Below are positions 1-6,651 of a stretch of DNA of 13,112 nt, piece by piece. Positions within the stretch are counted from its first letter, which is position 1. Each line of letters starts with the position of its first letter. The stretch covers positions 8,705-21,816 of the forward strand of contig DBVX01000057.1 of NCBI GenBank assembly GCA_002308815.1, in the 5' to 3' direction. Source of the DNA: Bacteroidales bacterium UBA1253. GTDB taxonomy: Bacteria > Bacteroidota > Bacteroidia > Bacteroidales > Paludibacteraceae. The position numbers and the translations under genes are program-made. The notes below the pieces were generated by a model. It saw only the letters and a list, made by a program, of their open reading frames with translations, was not told where the DNA came from and ran no database searches.

Positions 1-1372
1 TCTCTTCGGGGTAGATGTTCTGTCCGCTAGCTCCGAGAATCATGTTCTTGCTCCGTCCGCGCAGGAACACATTGCCCTGGTTGTCCACTATGCCGATGTC
101 TCCAGTGCGCATCCATCCGTCATCGGTGAAGATGTTGTCGGTCGCCTGCAGGTTCTTGTAGTAGCCGCGCATGACCCCGTCTCCGCGCACCAGCACCTCA
201 CCTTCCTCCTTGTGCGGGTTGTTGCTGTTCACTATCAGTTCCATACGTGTGATCACCCTGCCGCAGGAGCCTTCCTTGTAGGTCTTCCAGTTGGCGTAGC
301 AGAGCAGCGGCGCGCACTCGGTCATACCGTAGCCGCATGTGTAGGGGAAATGAATCTGGCGGAGGCAGTGCTCCACGTCCTTGTTGAGTGCCGCGCCGCC
401 GATGATGAGTATCTCAAGTTTGCCGCCGAAGGCCTTCATCAGCTGGTTATAGACCTTGCGGCGTATGGGTTTGTTCACAACGGGCGTGTTCCACAACAGG
501 TTCACCAGCGGTTTGTGGATGACAGGGAAGATGCTCTTCTTGAATATCTTCTCAATGACAAGCGGAACAGTCAGAATCATATAGGGCTTGACCTCCGCGA
601 ACGCTTTCATAAGGAGTGCGGGCGTGATGCTCTTGGTGATGAAATAGACGTGTGTGCCGCCCGCCAGTTGGTAGAGAAACTCGAACATCAGTCCGAACAT
701 GTGCGCCAGCGGGAGCATTGACACGATGCGCTTTGAGGGATCGTTCGGTATCTCCGTCTGACCGAAGACGACGTTGGAGGACAGGTTCTTGTGGGTCACC
801 ATCACCCCTTTGGGCGAACCGGTGGAGCCGGAAGTGTAGTTGATGAGCGCCACGTCGTCCATATTGTCTATGGGGAAATGCACATCGGTCGGACGGAATC
901 CCTGCGGGTACCGTTCCCGCATCATACGGTCAATCTCGTCGGGAAGTACTTCTATCCGGCTTCGCATGATGCTAAAGTCCTCCAGCGAGACGAATGTCTC
1001 CACCTCCGGCATCCGGTCGAGGTCGATACGCCCTTTCACCCACGGTCCGACAAAGAGCAGGCGCGCGTCCGAATGCTTGACCAGTTCGTGGATGCTCTCG
1101 CTTGTGAAATCGGGCAATATGCTGACAGCCACGCCTCTGAAGGCGGCGATGGACAGGTATGCCACACCCCAGTTGGACGAGTTGCGCCCGCAGACGGCGA
1201 TTTTGTCACCCGCGTGCAGCCCCAGACGCTCGAACAGCAAATCGAGCCACGTCACCTTTTCCGCCAGTTGTCCGTAGGTGTAACCGCTTGTTCCCTGAAA
1301 ATCGGTAACAGCATCGCCGTCCCAGTTGGTACGAATTACGTCCTGAATATAGGACATGTAGTGTTTGATCAT
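1..1372 (-). CDS. Long-chain acyl-CoA synthetase (AMP-binding enzyme), C-terminus cut by window edge
   Basis: This ANL-superfamily adenylating enzyme most likely activates fatty acids with ATP and joins them to coenzyme A in the cytoplasm or at the inner membrane face. The minus strand is open from ATG 1372 to the window edge, giving 457 codons. Visible family motifs are the P-loop-like YTSGSTGSPKG (residues 179-189), GYGMTE (347-352), GWMRTGD with the ribose-binding Asp (419-425), and the hinge region GRSKNMILGASGQNIYPEE at the cut end. The missing part should be the small C-terminal lid domain with the catalytic Lys; whole family members run about 550-600 residues. A Bacteroidetes-type promoter lies about 80 bases upstream, and no SD precedes the start. 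The acyl substrate cannot be read from sequence, and another carboxylic acid is possible. Family assignment is firm; fadD-like is only a working label. Confidence 0.93.
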   Translation of the reverse strand, partial: MIKHYMSYIQDVIRTNWDGDAVTDFQGTSGYTYGQLAEKVTWLDLLFERLGLHAGDKIAVCGRNSSNWGVAYLSIAAFRGVAVSILPDFTSESIHELVKHSDARLLFVGPWVKGRIDLDRMPEVETFVSLEDFSIMRSRIEVLPDEIDRMMRERYPQGFRPTDVHFPIDNMDDVALINYTSGSTGSPKGVMVTHKNLSSNVVFGQTEIPNDPSKRIVSMLPLAHMFGLMFEFLYQLAGGTHVYFITKSITPALLMKAFAEVKPYMILTVPLVIEKIFKKSIFPVIHKPLVNLLWNTPVVNKPIRRKVYNQLMKAFGGKLEILIIGGAALNKDVEHCLRQIHFPYTCGYGMTECAPLLCYANWKTYKEGSCGRVITRMELIVNSNNPHKEEGEVLVRGDGVMRGYYKNLQATDNIFTDDGWMRTGDIGIVDNQGNVFLRGRSKNMILGASGQNIYPEE

Positions 1373-1453
1373 AGTTATTTTGTTTATGCGGTTTGTACTA
1401 TTCTGTCTGTGCCCGTATGCTGTCCGGCACCGTGTTCGCCACAAATAGCGCGG

Positions 1454-1485
1454 CAAAAGTATTTGCGTATGTCGAACGGGACAAA
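1454..1485 (-). promoter_or_regulatory. Bacteroidetes-type promoter of the acyl-CoA synthetase gene
   Basis: On the minus strand a -33 box TTTG (1485-1482) is followed after 20 bases by a -7 box TACTTTTG (1461-1454). This fits the TTTG / TAnnTTTG consensus known for the primary sigma factor of Bacteroides. Transcription would begin near 1447, leaving a leader of roughly 75 bases before ATG 1372. It points away from the rpsU promoter about 150 bases away, so the two genes are divergently transcribed. Confidence 0.72.
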
Positions 1486-1581
1486 ACGAATGGATTGACG
1501 AGTGATTTTTGTGGTTTTTTTGGCAGATATGGGGTGAATTCCTGCATAAAGGGGTGAAAAAAGCGCGTATTTTTGACGAAT

Positions 1582-1616
1582 TTTGTTGCGGGGGTGGAAT
1601 ATGTGCCGTACTTTTG
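1582..1616 (+). promoter_or_regulatory. Bacteroidetes-type promoter of rpsU
   Basis: The -7 box TACTTTTG (1609-1616) matches TAnnTTTG exactly and is followed by GCGCC. The -33 box is less clear. TTTG at 1582-1585 has a long spacer of 23 bases, while GTTG at 1585-1588 has an ideal spacer of 20 with one mismatch. Transcription would start near 1620, giving an unusually long leader of about 100 bases in front of the 64-codon gene. Confidence 0.65.
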
Positions 1617-1620
1617 CGCC

Positions 1621-1706
1621 CCGTAAAAGGTCAGGCGGAAGACTTAAACATCCGCTATTGGCGCGCAAGGCGGACAGTGATACAAAAACGCGGTGCGTGC
1701 CACAAG
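1621..1706 (+). promoter_or_regulatory. rpsU mRNA leader with two mutually exclusive hairpins
   Basis: The inferred leader carries the direct repeat AGGCGGA at 1633-1639 and 1668-1674. Between the copies is TCCGC (1651-1655), complementary to GCGGA in either one. Pairing with the upstream copy leaves an 11-base loop. Pairing with the downstream copy can add an inner TTG/CAA stem (1658-1660 with 1666-1668). The folds cannot coexist. This resembles a regulatory leader, but no function is shown by sequence, and short GC-rich complementarity can arise by chance. Confidence 0.35.
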
Positions 1707-1717
1707 GAAAGGAGGTG
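1707..1717 (+). promoter_or_regulatory. Strong Shine-Dalgarno sequence of rpsU
   Basis: GAAAGGAGGTG ends six bases before ATG 1724; its GGAGG core (1711-1715) lies eight bases before the start. As I recall the Bacteroidetes 16S tail (CACCUCCUUUC), all eleven bases are complementary to it. None of the other ten start regions visible in this window has a comparable site. Bacteroidetes ribosomes generally ignore SD because bS21, bS18 and bS6 bury the 16S tail. A retained SD on the bS21 gene itself is therefore thought to sense ribosomes lacking bS21. Confidence 0.85.
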
Positions 1718-1723
1718 CACAGT

Positions 1724-1918
1724 ATGATCGTAGTTCCCGTGAAAGAAGGTGAGAACATCGAGCGTGCGATTAAGAAATTCAAACGCAAGTTCGACAAGAC
1801 CGGCGTGATTAAAGAACTCCGCCGCCGTCAGCAGTTTGACAAGCCCAGCGAAATCAAACGCGCGAAGATGCAGCATGCCATCTACGTTCAGCAGATGCAT
1901 GCTCACGACGATATGTAA
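1724..1918 (+). CDS. rpsU: Small ribosomal subunit protein bS21
   Basis: This 64-residue, strongly basic protein binds the 30S platform next to the 3' tail of 16S rRNA. It opens MIVVPVKEGENIERAIKKFK, followed by the RKFDKTGVIKELRRR region typical of S21, then a basic helix and a His/Asp-ending tail. Length is normal for the family. ATG 1724 is fixed by the strong SD and by the family N-terminus; an in-frame upstream extension to 1583 would add unrelated residues. In Bacteroidetes this protein helps sequester the anti-SD, and its own SD suggests autoregulation: ribosomes without bS21 have a free tail and would favour this mRNA. It has its own promoter and terminator, so it is probably mainly monocistronic. 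Confidence 0.97.
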   Translation: MIVVPVKEGENIERAIKKFKRKFDKTGVIKELRRRQQFDKPSEIKRAKMQHAIYVQQMHAHDDM

Positions 1919-1935
1919 TCATATTCGCTGTCATA

Positions 1936-1966
1936 TTTGACTGACCAATGAAAAAGCGTACTTTTG
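1936..1966 (+). promoter_or_regulatory. Promoter of panC-pdxB, embedded in the rpsU terminator
   Basis: The -33 box TTTG (1936-1939) is followed after 19 bases by TACTTTTG (1959-1966), an exact TAnnTTTG match. Transcription would begin near 1970-1975, leaving a leader of about 50 bases before panC at 2026. The -7 box occupies the top of the terminator stem and its loop. Terminating transcription from rpsU and initiation of panC therefore use the same bases. Confidence 0.68.
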
Positions 1967-1978
1967 TGCGCTTTTTTT
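1951..1978 (+). terminator. Intrinsic terminator of rpsU
   Basis: AAAAAGCGTAC (1951-1961) pairs with GTGCGCTTTTT (1966-1976), with one T-G pair and a TTTT loop. The T-run continues to 1978. It starts 33 bases after the rpsU stop. The hairpin also contains the -7 box of the next promoter. Confidence 0.82.
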
Positions 1979-2025
1979 CTCAATCAACCGGAGATGGCAG
2001 ATAGACAAATTAAAACCGATATGTT

Positions 2026-2880
2026 ATGCAGATAATCAAAACAAAAGAAGAATTGCGGCGGGTAGTGGACACTTGCAAAAGCGGGAGGAAGACGATAGGT
2101 CTGGTACCCACTATGGGGGCGTTGCACGAAGGTCACGCGTCTCTGGTCAGACGTGCCGTAAGTGAGAACAACGTGTGTGTGGTTTCCGTGTTCGTCAATC
2201 CCACCCAGTTCAACAACAAGGAGGATCTGGCCCTCTATCCGCGTGACTTGCAGCGTGACGCGGAGCTGCTCGCCTCTCTCGGCACGCATTTTGTGTTCGC
2301 CCCGTCTCCCGAGGAGATGTACACCGCCGAGGAGGTGAACCGGACTTTCGCGTTCGATTTCGGTGGACTGGACAAGGTGATGGAAGGGAAGATGCGACCC
2401 GGTCATTTCAACGGCGTGGTGCAGGTGGTCAGCCGGCTGTTCTATCTGGTTCGTCCCGATCGCGCCTATTTCGGTGAGAAGGACTTCCAGCAACTGGCTA
2501 TTATCCGGTTTATGGTGGACCGCAGCGCTCTGGCGGGCACGTTTGGCAACCTGCGGATTGTGGGTTGTCCCATTGTACGCGAGGCATCTGGACTGGCACT
2601 TTCAAGCCGCAACGAACGTCTCAATGAAGAGGAAAAGGCGACCGCTGTTGCTATCTCCCGCACACTGAAAGACAGTCTGAACTGGGCGAAAACGCAGACT
2701 GTCAAGGAGGTGAAGAAGATGGTGACGGACACCATCAACAGCGTGGAAGGACTGGAAACGGAGTATTATGAGATAGTGGACAAGACCACTTTGCTGCCTA
2801 CGGACACGTTCGACAACGCCATCGGCTGTGTCACAGTCTATTGCGGCAAGGTCAGGCTGATAGACAACATACAGTACTGA
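2026..2880 (+). CDS. panC: Pantothenate synthetase (pantoate-beta-alanine ligase)
   Basis: PanC condenses pantoate and beta-alanine using ATP, through pantoyl-adenylate, in the last step of pantothenate synthesis on the way to coenzyme A; it is cytosolic. The 284 residues match the usual length. Seen motifs are PTMGALHEGH with the HxGH nucleotide site (28-37), SVFVNPTQF (54-62), EGKMRPGHFNGVVQVV (120-135), YFGEKDFQQL (148-157) and REASGLALSSRN with the KMSKS-like end (185-196). ATG 2026 gives the standard N-terminus MQIIKT. No SD precedes it. panD, a common partner in Bacteroidetes, is not next to it here; instead pdxB follows after three bases. The promoter lies in the rpsU terminator just upstream. 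Confidence 0.97.
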   Translation: MQIIKTKEELRRVVDTCKSGRKTIGLVPTMGALHEGHASLVRRAVSENNVCVVSVFVNPTQFNNKEDLALYPRDLQRDAELLASLGTHFVFAPSPEEMYTAEEVNRTFAFDFGGLDKVMEGKMRPGHFNGVVQVVSRLFYLVRPDRAYFGEKDFQQLAIIRFMVDRSALAGTFGNLRIVGCPIVREASGLALSSRNERLNEEEKATAVAISRTLKDSLNWAKTQTVKEVKKMVTDTINSVEGLETEYYEIVDKTTLLPTDTFDNAIGCVTVYCGKVRLIDNIQY

Positions 2881-2883
2881 CCC

Positions 2884-3846
2884 GTGTACAGGATTGTCAT
2901 TGACAGATGTATTCCTTTTCTGGAAGGCGTGTTCGACGCTTTCTCCGAAGTCGTGCGTCTTGCTCCCGAGGAGATAACAGCCGCCGCTGTACGCGATGCT
3001 GACATACTGATTGTACGTACGCGCACGCGTTGCGATGCCGCCCTGTTAGACACTTCGCGGGTGCGGTTTATTGCCACCGCCACCATCGGATTTGACCATA
3101 TTGACACATTGTATTGCCAAAAGCATGGCATACAGTGGACCGCCTGCCCGGGCTGCAATGCACAAGCTGTCTGCGATTATGTGGAGGAGGTGTTGCGCTA
3201 CTACGGATTGGCTCTCGGAAAAGACTTTCAATCCATAGCTGTTGTGGGAGTCGGACACGTGGGAAGCCTTGTGGCTCGTATGGCGGAGCGGAAAGGGCTG
3301 CGGGTTGTTCTCTGCGACCCGCTGCGAAGCGATGCGGGGTTTGTCAGCGCTCCGATGGAAGCGGTTGCCGGTTGCGATGTCATCACGTTTCACACGCCAC
3401 TTACGCACGCAGGTGAATCCGCCTGTCCCACGTACCATCTTTGCGATGCTTCATTTCTGTCAATGTGCAAGTCCGATGCGCTCATAATCAATGCTGCACG
3501 CGGAGGAATAGTGGATGAGGAAGCCCTGCTGCAAAGCGGTCTGCCCTGCGTCATTGACTGTTGGGAAGGCGAACCCGCCATCAACAGGGATTTGCTTTTT
3601 TCACGGAACACGCTGCTGGGGTCGTACCATATTGCGGGTTACTCTGTGCAGGGCAAACTGAACGCCTCGCAGATGTGCGCGGAAGCCGTTTACAGATGGG
3701 CGGGAATGGAAACAAAACCGCCCGTCAATTTCTCTCCTGTCACACGTGGTGACAGCGGGGAAGGGTGGCTGGAGCGGGTTACAGCGCAACTGCGCATGCA
3801 GCCTGAAAAGTTTGAAACCTTGCGCAAAGACTATCGGTTGCGGTAG
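2884..3846 (+). CDS. pdxB: 4-phosphoerythronate dehydrogenase (PLP biosynthesis)
   Basis: PdxB oxidises 4-phospho-D-erythronate, the second step of the DXP-dependent route to pyridoxal 5'-phosphate. It belongs to the D-isomer-specific 2-hydroxyacid dehydrogenases. Visible are TATIGFDHID (65-74), CPGCNAQAVCDYV (88-100; this Gly-Cys-Asn signature separates PdxB from SerA), the Rossmann motif GVGHVG (122-127) with Asp145 favouring NAD, and the catalytic Arg206 (AARGG), Glu230 (WEGEP) and His249 (YHIAGYS). The start is GTG 2884, three bases after the panC stop, so the pair is very likely co-transcribed and perhaps translationally coupled. At 320 residues it is clearly shorter than the E. coli enzyme (378), and the C-terminal dimerisation domain appears reduced. 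Confidence 0.92.
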   Translation: MYRIVIDRCIPFLEGVFDAFSEVVRLAPEEITAAAVRDADILIVRTRTRCDAALLDTSRVRFIATATIGFDHIDTLYCQKHGIQWTACPGCNAQAVCDYVEEVLRYYGLALGKDFQSIAVVGVGHVGSLVARMAERKGLRVVLCDPLRSDAGFVSAPMEAVAGCDVITFHTPLTHAGESACPTYHLCDASFLSMCKSDALIINAARGGIVDEEALLQSGLPCVIDCWEGEPAINRDLLFSRNTLLGSYHIAGYSVQGKLNASQMCAEAVYRWAGMETKPPVNFSPVTRGDSGEGWLERVTAQLRMQPEKFETLRKDYRLR

Positions 3847-3860
3847 AAACGATAGCCTTT
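3831..3860. terminator. Possible weak hairpin between converging pdxB and htpG
   Basis: CTATCG (3831-3836) can pair with CGATAG (3850-3855) around a 13-base loop overlapping the pdxB stop. The plus strand then reads CCTTT and the minus strand TCTTTGC, so neither has a proper T-run. It is the only candidate stop signal seen between these convergent genes. Confidence 0.3.
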
Positions 3861-3886
3861 GCACAGGGTGTTGCCCATAAATGGTT

Positions 3887-5860
3887 TTATTTCAGCAAAC
3901 TGACAGACCTATTGACGAAACGTGCGAGGGGTTCGCCTTTGAGTTGCCCTGATGCGAGCAGGGCGATGTCGGTCAGTTGGTGCAGGCGTTCTTCCTCCCC
4001 TGCCAGTGTCCAGACGGTTTTCTTCACCGTTTCCTGTGGCTTCTCGTCACCGCCGTTGTCCGATGCGGTTTCCGCACCGTCTTTCTTCGCCACCGCTTCC
4101 TCGACTTCTTCGCTTGTCATCTTGGAAATGAGTTCCTGAATCAGCGGATGGGAGGTGTTGATGACGAGGTTGTACTGGTCGGGCATCTGTCCGTAGAAGG
4201 ACATGCCCTGCTGGTGCTGCGACATCTCCTTCATACGGCGCATGAACTCGTTCTGCGTTAGGAAGACGGGCAGCGCGTCCTGCGCGGCAGCCTCGAAGGA
4301 GATGTAGTAGTTGAGTTTCTTGTCCTGCGGCAGGACGGCTTCGAAGGCTTTGCGCATACCCTCTTTCTGCTCCTCCGTGTATTCGTCCTTCTTGTTGTCC
4401 TCCTTGCGGATGAGGTTTTCCAGTATGTCGCTGTCGATGCGGGCGAAGCGCATTTTCTCGTTCTTCTGCTCGAGCTGGGACATGGCGTGCACGTCCAGTT
4501 CGCCGTCCATCAGCAGCACGTCATACTCTTTCTGCTTTGCGCGCTCGATGTGCGTGTAGTTGGCGTCGGGATCCTGCGTGTAGAGGACGATGATATTGCC
4601 GTCCTTGTCCGTCTGTTTGTCCTTGATTTTCTCCTTGTATTCGTCAAGGTTGAAATACGTGCCGTCAATGTTCTTGAAGAGGGCGAACGAAACAGCGCGC
4701 TCGTAGAACTTCTCGTCGGTGAGCATGCCGTATTGGATGAAGAGGCGTATGTCGTCCCATTTCTTTTCAAAGTCCGCCTTGTCGTTCTTGTAGAGTTCGG
4801 CGAGTTTGTCCGCCACTTTCTTGGTGATGTGCGAACTGATTTTCTTGACGTTGTTGTCGCTCTGCAGGTAACTGCGGCTGACGTTCAGCGGTATGTCGGG
4901 ACTGTCGATCACACCGTGCAGGAGGGTCAGGTACTGCGGGACGATGTTCTCCACCTCGTCGGTGACATAGACCTGATTGCAGTAGAGTTGTATCTTGTTC
5001 TTCTGCACGTCAAGGTTGGTGCGTATCTTCGGGAAATAGAGGATACCCGTCAGATGGAACGGATAATCGACGTTGAGGTGAATCCAGAACAGCGGTTCGT
5101 CCATCTGCATGGGATAGAGCTGGCGGTAGAACGCCTTGTAGTCCTCGTCCTTGAGGTCGGCGGGCTTGCGTGTCCAAGCGGGATTGATGTCGTTGATAAC
5201 GTTGTCCTCGTCGGTCTCCACCTGCTTGCCGTCCTTCCATTCCTTCTTCTTTCCGAAGACTATTTCAACGGGCAGGAACTTGCAGTACTTGTTGAGCAGC
5301 CCCTCAATGGTGGCATCCTCAAGGTACTGCTGGAACTCGTCGTTGATATGCAGCACGATGTCGGTGCCGCGGTCGGACTTGATGGTGTCCTCCATCTCGT
5401 AGGTTGTTTCGCCAGAGCAGGTCCAGTGTACGGCGGTGGCGTCCTCGCGGTAACTGAGCGAGAATATCTCCACTTTGTCGCTTACCATAAAGGCTGAATA
5501 GAAGCCGAGTCCGAAGTGTCCGATGATGGCTTCCGTCTTGTCCTTGTACTTGTTGACGAACTCCTCCGCACCGGAGAAGGCAATCTGGTTGATGTACTTG
5601 TCCACCTCTTCCGCGGTCATGCCGATACCGCTGTCCCGCACGGTGAGGGTCTTTTTCTTCTTGTCGATGATGACGCGCACTTTTGTGTCGCCGAGGTCGC
5701 CTTTGACCTCCCCGACGGAGGAGAGTGTCTTGAGTTTCTGCGTGGCATCCACTGCATTGCTTATCAGTTCACGCAGGAAGATTTCATGGTCTGAATACAA
5801 GAATTTCTTAATCACCGGAAAGATGTTGTCCGATGTTACTCCGATTGTTCCTTTTGACAT
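3887..5860 (-). CDS. htpG: Molecular chaperone HtpG (bacterial Hsp90)
   Basis: HtpG is a cytosolic dimeric ATP-driven chaperone that remodels client proteins, often with DnaK. The N-terminal GHKL ATPase domain shows catalytic Glu31 and Asn35 in FLRELISNAVDA, DSGIGM (76-81) and the lid GHFGLGFYSAFMV (114-126). The middle domain has NPAWTRKP (226-233) and PLNVSR (324-329), whose Arg329 matches the ATP-sensing arginine; the following Glu of many homologues is Ser here. The C-terminal part has a methionine- and glutamine-rich stretch (540-560) and an acidic low-complexity linker (585-612). The 657 residues exceed E. coli HtpG (624). ATG 5860 gives the conserved N-terminus MSKGTIGVTSDN. No clear promoter box was found in the short gap upstream. 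Confidence 0.97.
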   Translation of the reverse strand: MSKGTIGVTSDNIFPVIKKFLYSDHEIFLRELISNAVDATQKLKTLSSVGEVKGDLGDTKVRVIIDKKKKTLTVRDSGIGMTAEEVDKYINQIAFSGAEEFVNKYKDKTEAIIGHFGLGFYSAFMVSDKVEIFSLSYREDATAVHWTCSGETTYEMEDTIKSDRGTDIVLHINDEFQQYLEDATIEGLLNKYCKFLPVEIVFGKKKEWKDGKQVETDEDNVINDINPAWTRKPADLKDEDYKAFYRQLYPMQMDEPLFWIHLNVDYPFHLTGILYFPKIRTNLDVQKNKIQLYCNQVYVTDEVENIVPQYLTLLHGVIDSPDIPLNVSRSYLQSDNNVKKISSHITKKVADKLAELYKNDKADFEKKWDDIRLFIQYGMLTDEKFYERAVSFALFKNIDGTYFNLDEYKEKIKDKQTDKDGNIIVLYTQDPDANYTHIERAKQKEYDVLLMDGELDVHAMSQLEQKNEKMRFARIDSDILENLIRKEDNKKDEYTEEQKEGMRKAFEAVLPQDKKLNYYISFEAAAQDALPVFLTQNEFMRRMKEMSQHQQGMSFYGQMPDQYNLVINTSHPLIQELISKMTSEEVEEAVAKKDGAETASDNGGDEKPQETVKKTVWTLAGEEERLHQLTDIALLASGQLKGEPLARFVNRSVSLLK

Positions 5861-5887
5861 AGTATCTGTGATTACTGGTTAAACATA

Positions 5888-5920
5888 CAAAAACTGCGGG
5901 AAAGCACAATATCCCGCAGT
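5888..5920 (-). terminator. Intrinsic terminator after rsmI
   Basis: Read on the minus strand, ACTGCGGGA (5920-5912) pairs perfectly with TCCCGCAGT (5901-5893) around a 10-base loop and runs into TTTTTGT. The stem of nine pairs is mostly G-C. It begins 39 bases after the rsmI stop and ends the long lepB-to-rsmI gene series. It is unlikely to work on the plus strand, where AAAGATG follows the stem. Confidence 0.88.
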
Positions 5921-5958
5921 AAAGATGACAAAGATTGTGCCATAGGGGCGTAGGCGGA

Positions 5959-6645
5959 TTATTCTGCCAAAATGGCAGTCTTGTTGTTGCCCGCCACCAC
6001 AATGACTATCTCGCCTTTGGGCGGTTGGGTGGTGAAATGAGTGATGAGTTCGGCGAGTGTGCCGCGCTGTGTGTCCTCGTGCAGTTTGCTTATCTCGCGG
6101 CTGACGGATGCCTGCCTGTCAGTACCGAGGTGTTCGGCAAGTTGCTGCAGGGTCTTGACCAGCCGGTAAGGCGACTCGTACAGAATGAAAGTATGTTCCA
6201 GCCCGGCGAGTTGCTGCAGGCGTGTCTGCCGTCCTTTTTTCTGGGGCAGGAAGCCCTCGAAGAAGAATCGGTCGCAGGGCAACCCGCTGCTGACCAATGC
6301 GGGGACGAAAGCGGTCGGTCCGGGCAGGCACTGAACCTCCGCACCTTTCTGTATACACGCGCGCACAAGCATAAACCCGGGGTCGGAGATGCCCGGTGTC
6401 CCTGCATCGGAAATAAGGGCGACCTCCTTTCCCGCCGCTATCTCGTCCGCCTCGCGCTCGCAAGTCCGGTGCTCGTTGAACTTATGGTGGGAGCGGAGCG
6501 GAGTGTGGATGTCGTAATGTTTGAGCAGAACGAATGATGTGCGTGTGTCCTCGGCAAGGATAAGACTCACCTTGCGCAGCACATCCAGTGCGCGCAAGGT
6601 GATGTCCTCAAGATTGCCTATCGGTGTGGGAACGACGTACAGCAC
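5959..6645 (-). CDS. rsmI: 16S rRNA (cytidine-1402-2'-O)-methyltransferase
   Basis: RsmI uses S-adenosylmethionine to methylate the ribose of C1402 in the 16S decoding centre. The tetrapyrrole-methylase fold is shown by VPTPIGNLEDIT (5-16), AEDTRTS (31-37), SDAGTPGISDPG (79-90), LPGPTAFVPALVSSGLP (107-123) and FFFEGFLP (127-134). At 228 residues it lacks the C-terminal domain of the E. coli enzyme (286), as I recall for other Bacteroidetes RsmI. The start must be GTG 6645: the family motif begins at residue 5, and the codon three positions upstream in the same frame is the TAA stop of the flotillin gene, six bases away. It is the last gene before the terminator at 5888-5920. Confidence 0.95.
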   Translation of the reverse strand: MLYVVPTPIGNLEDITLRALDVLRKVSLILAEDTRTSFVLLKHYDIHTPLRSHHKFNEHRTCEREADEIAAGKEVALISDAGTPGISDPGFMLVRACIQKGAEVQCLPGPTAFVPALVSSGLPCDRFFFEGFLPQKKGRQTRLQQLAGLEHTFILYESPYRLVKTLQQLAEHLGTDRQASVSREISKLHEDTQRGTLAELITHFTTQPPKGEIVIVVAGNNKTAILAE

Positions 6646-6651
6646 AAGGAC

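Noticed and set aside
212..1498. Plus-strand frames opposite the acyl-CoA synthetase
   Set aside because: The minus-strand frame shows all adenylation motifs in order; these overlapping frames do not.
1583..1723. N-terminal extension of rpsU
   Set aside because: The extension covers the promoter and SD; bS21 proteins begin at MIVVPVKEGE-type sequence.
1384..1797. Minus-strand frame overlapping the divergent promoter region and rpsU
   Set aside because: It runs antisense through rpsU and across both promoters, with no family resemblance.
4487..5497. Long plus-strand open frame opposite htpG
   Set aside because: It lies wholly antisense to a well-conserved chaperone gene, resembles no family I know, and such open antisense frames follow from biased codon use.
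5861..5958. Promoter for htpG
   Set aside because: The best -7 candidate (AATCTTTG, 5936-5929, minus) has one mismatch, no -33 box at proper distance, and lies upstream of the terminator hairpin; I could not support a call.
5964..5978. Perfect short hairpin CTGCCA-AAA-TGGCAG at the end of rsmI
   Set aside because: No T-run follows on either strand, and a much better terminator lies 44 bases downstream of it.
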